Shown: positions 18,374 through 26,682 of the stretch, in pieces
Numbering within the stretch: position 1 is the stretch's first letter
Layout: every line of letters begins with the position of its first letter
Source of the DNA: Candidatus Fermentithermobacillaceae bacterium
Lineage (GTDB): Bacteria; Bacillota; Sulfobacillia; Fermentithermobacillales; DUSS01
Assembly: GCA_014896535.1 (NCBI GenBank)
Contig: JADBKE010000008.1
Span: forward strand, 54,438 to 118,437
Direction of reading: 5' to 3'
Length of the DNA: 64,000 bases
Made by a program: the position numbers and the translations under genes
Notes under the pieces: model-generated
Told to the model about the DNA's origin: nothing
The model's database searches: none
The model's input: the letters and a program-made list of their open reading frames with translations, nothing else

Positions 18374-18415
18374 TCGGGGCGAGTGGATTTGAACCACAGA
18401 CCTCATGGTCCCGAA
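18374..18415. repeat. Left attachment site of the genomic island: 42-bp tRNA-Pro 3' fragment
   Basis: TCGGGGCGAGTGGATTTGAACC and the following 20 bases match the 3' half of the tRNA-Pro gene at 35600-35641 with a single mismatch (41/42), in the same orientation. Similarity stops in the anticodon stem. This is the classical product of integration into the 3' end of a tRNA gene. Short repeats such as TTCCTGTCA (twice near 18510-18535) could be integrase arm sites. Confidence 0.85.
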
Positions 18416-18540
18416 TTATCATCGTACTGTCTACCGCCATCTACTGCCGTCTATACGCTGCGGGAATATTTCCATACCCGTTCACATTTTGACCATTTTT
18501 CTACCCCCATTCCTGTCAGTTTTCCTGTCAACCCGCTCCG

Positions 18541-19183
18541 CTAATTTACCCGTTCGACCGTGCCAAGCATGTCTTCTTCTCTCGGTTTGGTGTAGATCGC
18601 CGTGGTTTCAAGCTTTTTCGTGCCTCAGAAGTTCCTTGACAGTCACAGGGTCGGCGCCGGCATTCCGCCGCAGCCGAGTGGCGAACGTATGACGCAGGAC
18701 GTGAGGAGAAACGGTCGCCCCGGCAGCCTTCACGTAGCCCTGCACGACCCGCCAGATACCCGATGGTGTCATCGGGCCTCGCTGCCCCAAGAAGAGCGGT
18801 TCGTCCTCCGTGACGCCTGGTCGCGTCGCCAGGCAGTTCGCCACGGCCCTGCGGGCCTCAAAGTTCAAGGGGATTTCCCGGTACTTGTTTCCCTTGCCCC
18901 TATCGAAACCGGGTCGGACCTCAACAGCTGCCTTTCCCACCCTCACCACAAAGCAACCGCCCTCAGATTGTCCTTCGGTTTCCACACCGCTGAGGTCTAC
19001 CGGCAGCCACTTAGTTGAGCCCGATTCCTCTTCCGTCCTGAAGCACCGCAGCCAGTACCACAGGCGGTCCGGTTTTACCCCGCGGGACGCGCACCATTCT
19101 CTGGCGCTGAGACCGCTGGCTCTGTACTCCGCTATCCACTGCCGCCACTGCTGGCGCCGTACCTGCTGTTCAGCCTTGGTCAT
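18541..19183 (-). pseudogene. Chimera of IS66-type TnpA and the catalytic tail of a tyrosine recombinase, frameshifted
   Basis: The frame starts at ATG 19183 (GGGGAGG upstream) with about 94 residues of an IS66-family TnpA-like protein (WRQWIAEYRASGLSAREWC... to VEVRPGFD). At about 18902 it switches into the C-terminal part of a phage-type integrase (NKYREIPLNFEARRAVAN..., HVLRHTFATRL). Removing one base near 18612 restores KKLETTAIYTKPREE with the catalytic tyrosine, ending at 18541; as written the frame stops before it. The first catalytic arginine box is also absent. It is next to the left att site, so it is probably what remains of the island integrase after an insertion/deletion. Confidence 0.8.
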
Positions 19184-19288
19184 CGCAGAAAGCCTCCCCG
19201 ATTCACGCAAGTTCGGGGAGATTATCCTTCACTCCGCAGCGCAAGGCCAGGTGGGTGCAGTTTGACGCTTACTCAGGACTGGGGAAGA

Positions 19289-21097
19289 TTAGGAGCCATA
19301 CCCGATCCTTGACCGTTGGCTTCTGTACAGGGAAGCGAAAAGACCGTCCGTCTTCAGGAGCTCGGCGAAGGTGCCTTCCTCAACTATGCATCCTTCGTTC
19401 ATCACCAGTATCCTGTCCACCCAGTCCAAATGCAGAACCCTGTGAGTGGCCATGAGAACCGTTGCCCCACCCTTTATTCGACGAATCGCCTCGTAGACCA
19501 CATCTTCATTTGAGATATCCAGGTGGCTTGTGGGTTCGTCGAGCAACACCGCCTGGCTTGACACAACAAACGCCCTGGCAAGGGCAACTCGCTGTTTCTG
19601 ACCTCCGGAAAGCTCGTCTACCAGAGTGTCCCATCCGTTTTTTAGCTCGGTAACCATGTCGTTTAACTTGAAAGCTTCGATGACCGCCGCAACCCGCTCA
19701 CCGTACCCTTCGTACCAGGGCCTGAGACCGTCGTTCTTCGCCTCGCAACGCCCGCTACATTGGACGATGGCTTCGCGTAAGAGCACCATCTCGAGGTTGT
19801 CCCTGACGGATAACCTCCTGAAAAGTTCAAGATCCTGGGGGCAGTACGAAAGTCTCACCGCGCCCACGGCGCCTTGGTCATCCTTCGCGGACCATGTGAA
19901 AGAACCCTGACACCCTTGGAGCAATCCGAGTAGAATATGCATCAGAGTGCTCTTGCCCGAACCGCTGGGACCGACCAGGGCAACCACGTGCCCGGAGGGA
20001 ACTTGAAACGAACAATCCCGAACGGCCGGACACGACGCTCCGGGGTACGAGTAGGAAAGACCTCGCACCTCCAGCCACACTCCGGTCCTGGTGGTTGTCC
20101 CCGAGCCTGTTTCGCCACGAGCCTTTTCCCGCTCGTCAGACTCTCCCGGCTCATCGAGAATCTCCTGGATCCGGTCGGAAGCCGCCGCGCCACCTTGTAT
20201 TTCTGCCCAGGTCGCTCCGAGCTGGGTTACCGGAGACACCACCTGGCTTCCCATTTGAGCGATCGCCTCGGCCATACCGGGAGTCAGTTGCCCTCGCAAT
20301 ACGAACAAGGCCGATATCAGTTCCAAAAACCTGTGGAACAAGCCGCTTGACCACCGCGTGGCCGCGATTTCGGCCCGGATCTTGCCGCGTCGCTTCACTG
20401 CCAACAAGGCCCGCGACAGAACCTCGTCGTACCTTATCAGCCACGCCTTCTCGGCTCTAAGCGTTCTCACCACGGCGTGTGCTGCGATTACCGAAGAAGT
20501 GGCTTCCATCACCTCGGACACAGCTTGCTGCTGTGACGACGTTGCGTCTTTCAGTAGCGCAGCACACCTGCGGCCCACCATCGAAACCAGGAAGACGAAC
20601 GGGATAACAAGAGCGATGGTAACGGGATTCCAGCGAGTTACGATCCCAAGAGCTACCGCCACTCCCACAACCGAAGAGCAGAGCGCGGGAATGTTCTGCG
20701 TCAGAGTCTGCCCCAGGAGACTGGTGTCGTTGATGAGAGCTGAGACGAGAAACGAAGGCCCGCGCTTGCCGTGGTAGGCCTGGGACAAAGTCATGGATTT
20801 GAGGAACAAAGCGGTGCGCAGATCCCGCAAGACTCTTTGGATGCCTATTCCCGTGCAAAGCACGCTGAGAGCCATGAGCGGCGGCACCATCACCGCCAAC
20901 GCCCCGTAAAGAAGCCAGAACCGGTTCAGCAGGTCCCCGCTGGACTCGTCCACGGCGTCAACCATTAGGCGGAGCGCCAGCGCCAGCCCGACGTTTGACC
21001 CAACCAGAGCCACGACAAACATCAAAACACCACTGAATATCAGCCACCTGTGCTCCTTGAGACAACCAAACATGCGCTTGACGCTACCCGGCAACAT
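19289..21097 (-). CDS. ABC exporter half-transporter (TM-NBD), RiPP cluster
   Basis: This is an exporter-type ABC protein of about 602 residues with six membrane spans followed by an ATPase domain: Walker A GPSGSGKST, signature LSGGQKQR, Walker B AVLLDEPTSHLD and switch His in ATHRV. I chose ATG 21097 (GGAGGG eight bases before), which overlaps the stop of the upstream half-transporter by 14 bp and indicates coupled synthesis of a heterodimer. There is no N-terminal C39 peptidase domain. Export of the modified peptide made by the genes at 23012-25032 is inferred from the operon-like order. Confidence 0.88.
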   Translation of the reverse strand: MLPGSVKRMFGCLKEHRWLIFSGVLMFVVALVGSNVGLALALRLMVDAVDESSGDLLNRFWLLYGALAVMVPPLMALSVLCTGIGIQRVLRDLRTALFLKSMTLSQAYHGKRGPSFLVSALINDTSLLGQTLTQNIPALCSSVVGVAVALGIVTRWNPVTIALVIPFVFLVSMVGRRCAALLKDATSSQQQAVSEVMEATSSVIAAHAVVRTLRAEKAWLIRYDEVLSRALLAVKRRGKIRAEIAATRWSSGLFHRFLELISALFVLRGQLTPGMAEAIAQMGSQVVSPVTQLGATWAEIQGGAAASDRIQEILDEPGESDEREKARGETGSGTTTRTGVWLEVRGLSYSYPGASCPAVRDCSFQVPSGHVVALVGPSGSGKSTLMHILLGLLQGCQGSFTWSAKDDQGAVGAVRLSYCPQDLELFRRLSVRDNLEMVLLREAIVQCSGRCEAKNDGLRPWYEGYGERVAAVIEAFKLNDMVTELKNGWDTLVDELSGGQKQRVALARAFVVSSQAVLLDEPTSHLDISNEDVVYEAIRRIKGGATVLMATHRVLHLDWVDRILVMNEGCIVEEGTFAELLKTDGLFASLYRSQRSRIGYGS

Positions 21098-22847
21098 CGG
21101 TCTCGCCCTCCCTTGACCAGCGCAGATAAAGATTACGGTAGGCCTCGGAGCTATCCAGCAGGTCTTCGTGCCGACCCGATGCCACAACCCGTCCCTTGTC
21201 GAGGATGATCACATGGTCCGACGGCCTTACGCCGGACAACCGGTGGGTTACGACGACCAGTGTCTTTCCATTCATGCGCCTTCTTAGCCGCCCCCAAAGG
21301 GTCTCCTCGGTCCGGGCGTCTAGACTGGCCCCTGGCTCGTCCAGCAGGAGAATATCGGGATCTGCTGCGAGAGCTCTGGCTAGGGCAAGCCTCGCCTTTT
21401 GACCTCCGGAAAGAGATGCCCCGCCTTCGGAAACCACCGTGTCCAGCCCGTTTGGGAGGTCGTAGACGAACTCTGCGCAAGCATCTCTTATAGCCTCACC
21501 GAGGACCACGTCCCGGTCGGTTCCATCGTCGGGAGCTCCCAGAAGCAGGTTCTGGCGTATCGACCAGGGAAACAGGAAGGGCTCTTGCGGGACGTACACG
21601 GCTTTCTTCCTCGACAGCGTAACCAGGTGTCCGCTCTGCGAGTAAACTGGATACAGTCCCGCAAGGATCTTCAAGAGGGTCGTCTTTCCTGAGCCGCTTT
21701 CGCCTACGACGACGGTGCACGAACCTGACGGAACGGAGACTGACACCGAGTCCAGCGCCATGTGCTCCGAACCCTGATACTTGAAAGACAAGCCCTCGAA
21801 CGTTATAGACCCGGTTTCGTCGACCTCGCCCTTGTTGCACCGCCCGGACGGCGTTTCCTCGGGAGGTTTCCGGAGAAAACGAAGGACTTCCCGGGCGCCG
21901 CCTAGCCTCGTACGGAGGTCACCCAGGTCACTGCCGATTTCCGACAAAGGGGCTCTGGTGTAATTGGTCAGGTTGGTGATGGCCAAAACGGTCCCGAGAC
22001 TTACGACCCCGCGGAAGACGAGAAAACTCCCGTACACGAGCGGGACAGCCAGGGGCGCAATGCCGCAAAACCACATTGCCCCTTCAAGAAGCGCGCTTTT
22101 CACGGTCAGGTCGCGGCCTACGGCGTAGGCGTTATCGTTTACCGAGCGAAATCGCTGGCTCACTTCACCTTCGAGGCCGAAAACGCGAATGATCTTTCTG
22201 TTGGCTAGGACGTCCGTGGCGAGGGAGGAGATTTGCGCGTAACTTGCTTGAATCCGCTCTCCCAAACGGGACATTGGGGAGGATAGCCGGTTGCCTATAT
22301 GAACGATGAGCGGGGACGAAAGCGAGCACAGAAGGCCGAGCCTCCAATCCAGGACCATCATGTACGCAGTGGCGGCTATCGCCTGGCTTGCTTCCAGGGC
22401 AAGAAAGTAGACCGGGTTAAGCACTTCCGATGCGTTCTCCACGTCTCTGGTGGACCAGGAGGCGAACTTCCCCCGGTCCATTCCCTCGACTTCTTGAGTC
22501 CCGAGGGCAAAAACTCGCTGGGCCAGAGCCCGTCGGAGATTCGCACCGAGCTCTCCCGAATACGCTATCCGTCGCGTCATCCACCAGCCGGAACACACTA
22601 TGTAGAAGACTTCGAGGACGACCATCCCTAGACCCGCGGCGAGAGTGACCGACCTATCCCGGGACAGCAGCGCATCTACCAACATGCGCTGGAGTGCTGC
22701 GCTTGCAACCGCGTGCCCGGTCAAGAGAAAAACGATGAGGAAGAGCGCAGCAAGGGCGGCATTTGGTTTGTCGAGGAACGAAACAAGTTCCTTGAATTCA
22801 CGCCACGTCTGCCGCAAACTCGAAGACAGAGGTTCAAAGTGTGCCAC
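21084..22847 (-). CDS. ABC exporter half-transporter (TM-NBD), RiPP cluster
   Basis: This is the first of two adjacent exporter half-transporters, 587 residues, starting at GTG 22847 behind AGGAGG. The N-terminal membrane domain carries six predicted spans. The ATPase domain has Walker A GESGSGKTT, signature LSGGQKAR, Walker B DILLLDEPGASLD and THRLSG. It lacks a C39 leader-peptidase domain, so leader removal must be done by another protein. About 164 bp separate it from the transglutaminase-like gene; I saw no terminator there. Confidence 0.88.
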   Translation of the reverse strand: MAHFEPLSSSLRQTWREFKELVSFLDKPNAALAALFLIVFLLTGHAVASAALQRMLVDALLSRDRSVTLAAGLGMVVLEVFYIVCSGWWMTRRIAYSGELGANLRRALAQRVFALGTQEVEGMDRGKFASWSTRDVENASEVLNPVYFLALEASQAIAATAYMMVLDWRLGLLCSLSSPLIVHIGNRLSSPMSRLGERIQASYAQISSLATDVLANRKIIRVFGLEGEVSQRFRSVNDNAYAVGRDLTVKSALLEGAMWFCGIAPLAVPLVYGSFLVFRGVVSLGTVLAITNLTNYTRAPLSEIGSDLGDLRTRLGGAREVLRFLRKPPEETPSGRCNKGEVDETGSITFEGLSFKYQGSEHMALDSVSVSVPSGSCTVVVGESGSGKTTLLKILAGLYPVYSQSGHLVTLSRKKAVYVPQEPFLFPWSIRQNLLLGAPDDGTDRDVVLGEAIRDACAEFVYDLPNGLDTVVSEGGASLSGGQKARLALARALAADPDILLLDEPGASLDARTEETLWGRLRRRMNGKTLVVVTHRLSGVRPSDHVIILDKGRVVASGRHEDLLDSSEAYRNLYLRWSREGETDVAG

Positions 22848-23011
22848 AGTTGTATCGCCTCCTGTCGTTAAGTCCCCAATAATGCGGTGAAGAGCTGCGC
22901 CACCACTCCGGCGTTCGCTCGGCTCTCAGATGTGTCTCCCGGCAACGGCAATGCGCTTGCGGGAACTTCATCTACTGAGAGCTCTGATGCGAACCAGCCT
23001 GGGGAAATTCA

Positions 23012-23521
23012 TCATGCCTTGGTCCTAAAGTAGCTGCAAGCATCATTGAAGACAAGGAGTGGGTCACCATAGAGCTGCCACGGCAATCCGCTATCCGAAG
23101 TGCAAAGGTACCTAACATCTCCGATTGGATCGGCGACATACGTCGTCCCTCCTTCATATGCAACAACAACGGCATGCAACATGCTGTCGAAGGGCCTGTT
23201 CTTCATCCTTACGACTGCTACGTATATTTCTCTAAGGCCCGGGCTTCGCAGGACCGAGCAAATGACGCAGGCGATGCTAAAACATGACCCAGCAGAGTTC
23301 TCAAGTGTTGTGGCCACCGTGCGCAAATCTGGCGTAAATCGTACAAGCTCTATATTGCCCCTGGCCCACTCAACAACCTTTACAAGATCCAAGGCGAGAC
23401 ATTCCCCTCGGATATCCAGTAACGTGGCAAGCTCCCTTACGCGTGGGTTTTTAGGCTCAACATATCGCTGGTAGGCCGTGGGCTTTATCAGAGTGAGGTT
23501 CCCTATCATGTTCGCGATCAC
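23012..23521 (-). CDS. Transglutaminase-fold protein, candidate RiPP leader peptidase
   Basis: This 169-residue protein has a Cys-His-Asp arrangement typical of transglutaminase-like cysteine hydrolases: the nucleophile candidate in NSAGSCFSIACVICSVLR, the His in MLHAVVVAYEGG and the Asp in TYVADPIG. The GTG start at 23521 overlaps the radical SAM stop (GTGA) and follows GAGGGGG, which is better than the longer track start. Lasso-peptide B2 proteases use the same fold to cut leader peptides, so I infer a leader-peptidase role. It could instead crosslink or hydrolyse something else; no close family is recognised. Confidence 0.7.
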   Translation of the reverse strand: MIANMIGNLTLIKPTAYQRYVEPKNPRVRELATLLDIRGECLALDLVKVVEWARGNIELVRFTPDLRTVATTLENSAGSCFSIACVICSVLRSPGLREIYVAVVRMKNRPFDSMLHAVVVAYEGGTTYVADPIGDVRYLCTSDSGLPWQLYGDPLLVFNDACSYFRTKA

Positions 23522-24585
23522 GCTCGTGCCCCCTCTGAGCTTGCGGTAACGAACTTCTCGGGGAAAAGCCCCTTGTCGTAAAACATCTGGCACCATGGGT
23601 GAGAATAAAAGAACGAACCGTAGAAGTCATAAACGGTGGCCGGACACAGGTTGGCGCAAATACGCCCGAACATGCAGATTGAGCATACCCCCTTCACAGA
23701 ACGGGGTTCGATCTCCCGAACTTGTCTGAAGACAGAACCGTTCGCCCAAGCCGCACCGAGGTTGCCTCGATTCACAGCCACACGGAGTTCCGGGTGTTGT
23801 AGGGCCGTACCACATAGCGACACCGAACCATCAGGAAGGATCGACATCATGCGCTTGAACCCACAAGCTGACGGAACAGCAGCGAAATCAAGTAGTGCCA
23901 TGGGCACGTTGCTGTAAAGCCTGCCCCAATAAAGGTCACGAGTCTGTCGCAGGAATCTTATAACCCTCTGGATAACTTCAACACACACATCTGGGTCGGA
24001 CATTAGGTCTTTCCCACGAGTTGCAGGTGACACGACATTGAACTTCACAGAAGACACGCCGAATTCGGTAAGGAGTGTTCGGCTGAGGCTTCCGAGTTCG
24101 GCGACGTTCCCCAAGCACACCGACATAATGACTTGCACTCTGGCACCACGGTTTACTAGAGCCTTAATGGTGCGAAGTACGACCGAGTGAGCCCCGGGCA
24201 GGTTTCGGAAAGAGTCAAAGTATTCAGGGTCGAGGCTGTCAAGGCTAACCGATACAGACGTACAACGCTCAGCCAAGTAGTCGATGTCTTCTGCACTCAG
24301 GAGGGTCGCATTTGTCTCAATTCCTACTATCATACCCCTTAATGCGGCTGCAGAAACAAAAGCCCGGACTAGATCAGGTCTTACCATCGGCTCTCCTCCT
24401 GTGAGTCCTATGCTCGAGACCCCTATTCTCGCGAGCTCGTCCAAGATTTCAGGAACCATATCCAGGTTCAGTTTGTCCTCCAGTTGCGCATCGGGACCAC
24501 CTCCCACCCAGCAGTGCTTGCACCTCATGTTGCATCTATTGGTCAAGTAAATGTTGGCGTGCGTAGGAAGAAGCCCAGGAATCAT
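23518..24585 (-). CDS. Radical SAM/SPASM peptide-modifying enzyme
   Basis: This 355-residue radical SAM enzyme has the 4Fe-4S motif CNMRCKHC (residues about 18-25), the GGEP motif (LTGGEPMVRPD) for S-adenosylmethionine binding, and a C-terminal SPASM-type cysteine set (CGFKRM, LCGTAL, CSICMFGRICANLC, WC) for auxiliary clusters. SPASM enzymes next to a PqqD protein and a short Cys-rich gene usually install thioether or carbon-carbon crosslinks in peptides. The start overlaps the PqqD stop by four bases (ATGA). Exact chemistry (sactipeptide, ranthipeptide or other) cannot be read from sequence. Confidence 0.92.
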   Translation of the reverse strand: MIPGLLPTHANIYLTNRCNMRCKHCWVGGGPDAQLEDKLNLDMVPEILDELARIGVSSIGLTGGEPMVRPDLVRAFVSAAALRGMIVGIETNATLLSAEDIDYLAERCTSVSVSLDSLDPEYFDSFRNLPGAHSVVLRTIKALVNRGARVQVIMSVCLGNVAELGSLSRTLLTEFGVSSVKFNVVSPATRGKDLMSDPDVCVEVIQRVIRFLRQTRDLYWGRLYSNVPMALLDFAAVPSACGFKRMMSILPDGSVSLCGTALQHPELRVAVNRGNLGAAWANGSVFRQVREIEPRSVKGVCSICMFGRICANLCPATVYDFYGSFFYSHPWCQMFYDKGLFPEKFVTASSEGARA

Positions 24586-24848
24586 TCCACTACCAACCCC
24601 TCTGTGATCATCTGCGATATAAAACCTCGCACATCGCTCTCAATACGATCCGGAGGGCCCTCGAACTCGTTTGTGAGAGCAGCAACGATTTCAGCGATGT
24701 CCCTTGACCCGTCACAAAGGTCGAGGATGCGTTTGCCGGTTTGGTTCACAACTTTAATCCGTCCGTTATCCTCGTCGTAAATGTAAAAGAACTCCCCGCT
24801 TTCGTCAGGGACCACCATCAGCGATTCACGGAGCCGCGGGTTGCCCAC
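24582..24848 (-). CDS. PqqD-type RiPP recognition element
   Basis: This 88-residue winged-helix protein of the PqqD family binds the leader of the precursor and presents it to the radical SAM enzyme. Family features are VVNQTGKRILDLCDGSRDIAEIV and the C-terminal helix ending FISQMITEGLVVE. I chose GTG 24848 (GGGGGG eight bases before), giving the usual PqqD length; the track ATG at 24914 would place a strong hairpin inside the coding region. It is coupled to the radical SAM gene by ATGA. Confidence 0.88.
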   Translation of the reverse strand: MGNPRLRESLMVVPDESGEFFYIYDEDNGRIKVVNQTGKRILDLCDGSRDIAEIVAALTNEFEGPPDRIESDVRGFISQMITEGLVVE

Positions 24849-24876
24849 TTCTTCTACCCCCCTGCTTAGGGCCTCC

Positions 24877-24908
24877 GGAGGAAGGAGCCTAGCCCGGCTC
24901 CTTCCTCC
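24877..24908 (-). terminator. 13-bp hairpin between precursor gene and PqqD gene (attenuator)
   Basis: GGAGGAAGGAGCC and GGCTCCTTCCTCC pair perfectly around a 6-nt loop in the gap between the precursor stop (24916) and the PqqD start (24848). Hairpins in this place in RiPP operons typically let the precursor message accumulate above that of the enzymes. One arm also contains Shine-Dalgarno-like GGAGG. Confidence 0.75.
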
Positions 24909-24915
24909 CGGCATC

Positions 24916-25032
24916 CTACTTTTTCTTTTCAGCCTGCCCGACGATAAAGCAACATCCGCACTTGCAGTCTTTTGCCAAGCACTCGAGGTCCAACAGAGCG
25001 GGCTGTTGCCAGTTTGGTTTCTTTGGAGTCAC
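24916..25032 (-). CDS. Cys-rich RiPP precursor peptide (38 aa)
   Basis: This short gene is too small for the ORF track. It starts at GTG 25032, eight bases after AAAGGAGGG, and encodes 38 residues. The N-terminal half (TPKKPNWQQPALLDLE) looks like a leader. The C-terminal half has five cysteines at positions 18, 23, 25, 27 and 28 (CLAKDCKCGCCFIVG), followed by a Lys-rich tail QAEKKK. It directly precedes the PqqD gene. Cysteine-dense cores in front of PqqD and a SPASM radical SAM enzyme are the usual substrates for thioether formation. I do not recognise the core as any described peptide family. Confidence 0.82.
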   Translation of the reverse strand: MTPKKPNWQQPALLDLECLAKDCKCGCCFIVGQAEKKK

Positions 25033-25082
25033 TCCTAATTCCCTCCTTTCCCGAGTAAGTTTAGGTCTTTCCAACCTACACC

Positions 25083-25268
25083 TCAGCCTGCATATTCTAC
25101 ACTCGCCTTCCAGATACCTTCTAGATCGAGAACAAAGCTACTAATTTTGAAGCCAAGTCCGCATTCACTCTCCACCGAAACCGCCGGGGCCTTTTCCGAA
25201 ACCGAGCTCGCTCGAGACTTGAGACCAAACCGCCAGAGCAGGATGAGCTCGCTTTCGGGGTCTTCCAC
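25083..25268 (-). CDS. Doubtful small ORF upstream of the RiPP precursor
   Basis: This 61-residue frame starts at GTG without a visible ribosome site and ends LDLEGIWKASVEYAG. The frame is open about 10 codons further upstream, and its composition looks protein-like, so it may be the tail of a decayed gene. A faint likeness of its LDLE-containing end to the precursor leader end (LLDLE) is noted but may be chance. The region also holds the promoter of the RiPP operon, which I could not place. Confidence 0.2.
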   Translation of the reverse strand: MEDPESELILLWRFGLKSRASSVSEKAPAVSVESECGLGFKISSFVLDLEGIWKASVEYAG

Positions 25269-25685
25269 TATGAAGGGCAGGCACAGGCATTTTGCGAATT
25301 AACTCACCCGGTGTTTGTCACACTGTGATACCCGCGTGAGGCTACCGCAATCTGCAATTTCCACTTTCGATGGGAGGGTCTTGGGGAAGTTTTGGACGGT
25401 CCTGTCGTGGTGGCGAGGGAAACGGCTGGGTCCCGTTGGGGTCGCGTCCGTGCAAGTGGTGTTGGTATGATTGACGTCAAGCCACCACCTGCCAACCAGC
25501 AGCCGACGAATCCAATGAAGGGCAAACGAAGTTTACACGGCCGGTATGGGCAGAGGCACCAGTGCAGGACGGATGGTGCGCCGGAGTTTTACGTGAGCGC
25601 GAAAGCTCGTGGCGCTGTTTGGTCGGCCCCCTCCTGCGCAAAGCCCATATGGGTGCGGACGAATTCGCGAAGCCCGGACAAGTGT

Positions 25686-26297
25686 ATGCAACCTGATGGT
25701 GCCGAAGGCAATGACAGGGTGGTGGCGTTGCTGACGAGACACATAGGGCTTGACCTGCACAAGGACCATATCCACGGCTGTGAACGGATTCCTCACGAAG
25801 CAAGGGAGAAGCATTTTCGGCTCAAGAACAACCGGGATGCCTCGGCCAATCTTGCGAAAACGCTCGGGCCCGATTGTGAGGTTGCCGTTGAAGTGACGGG
25901 GAACGCGTTTGAGCTCTACGATGTGTTGTCTTTCCATTGTGCCAAGATGGTACTAGCGAGCCCATCGGCGCTGAAGCGGTATGGTTCAGGACAGCATACT
26001 GACAGGGTGGATGCCGCCCGCCTGGCCAAGATGATGGCGATGAACGCAGTTCCTGCTGTATGGGTACCTCCACAGGAAGTAAGAAAGGTCAGGAGGCTGC
26101 TTCAGTACAGGTTCAAACTGGTTCAGCATCAGGTACGGTGCAAGAACCAGGTGAAAGCGATTCTGCGGCGCTATGAGTATGGTAGCGGCCGAGTGAAGAA
26201 CGCCGCTTCTGTCCTACGGGCACTGGACCATCTGAGCGTGGACACAGCAGATGCAGCGATGTTGGTGAGCGCTGCGCATCTTTTGGCCTCATTGGTG
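25686..26297 (+). pseudogene. IS110-family transposase, 3' truncated
   Basis: The frame carries the N-terminal RuvC-like DEDD domain of IS110 transposases: HIGLDLHKDHIHGC, AVEVTGNAFELYDVL, and KTD-type region HTDRVDAARLAKMMAMNAVPAVWVPP. It is cut at about 26297, where the terminal sequence of the Mu-like transposon begins (TACCGTCTCAC). The C-terminal Transposase_20 domain with the catalytic serine is missing, so the element is dead. The start at ATG 25686 is tentative; the longer track ORF begins in non-IS sequence. Confidence 0.82.
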
Positions 26298-26655
26298 TAC
26301 CGTCTCACGTTTTCCTGACCGAGTTGTCTCAGATTGAGATGACTTTTTCGTGACACAAAGAAGGCTGCCCTGGAAGGAGGGGCAGCCGCCGGGTTAGGTT
26401 TCAGTTCCCGTTCAAATCCTGGATCACCCTGAGCACCAGCTTCTGGTCGATGAGTTCCTTCTGCTCGATGAAAGCAGCCAGCAGTGAACTGGCACTGACG
26501 TGGTTGATGCGTCTGGGGATGCCGCGGGCGTACTCGAAGATCTCCTCGACAGGCTCCGGGGTAAACAGGGGCGAGGTACGGCCTGCCACTTTAAGGTGAT
26601 GGGCGGTGTACTCCCTCGTCTCCGGGGCGGTGAGTCCGCGCATGTGGTCCCGAAT
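26298..26655 (-). pseudogene. Truncated second copy of the Mu-like transposon end with C-terminal part of its ATPase gene
   Basis: From TACCGTCTCAC at 26298 the sequence is nearly identical to 30440 onwards, including the non-coding end and the last about 80 codons of the TniB/ExeA-like ATPase (SPLFTPEPVEEIFEYARGIPRRINHV). Identity stops at about 26649 in CATGTGGT, where unrelated sequence follows. Confidence 0.85.
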
Positions 26656-26682
26656 TATATCCAGACCGTCCACAGCTGCTTC

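Noticed and set aside
18374-18415. A second tRNA gene
   Set aside because: Only the 3' half from the anticodon loop is present; the 5' half is unrelated sequence. It is an attachment-site duplicate.
22847-25032. Lasso peptide cluster
   Set aside because: PqqD and a transglutaminase-fold protein fit, but there is no asparagine-synthetase-like cyclase and the precursor core is Cys-rich, with a radical SAM enzyme instead.
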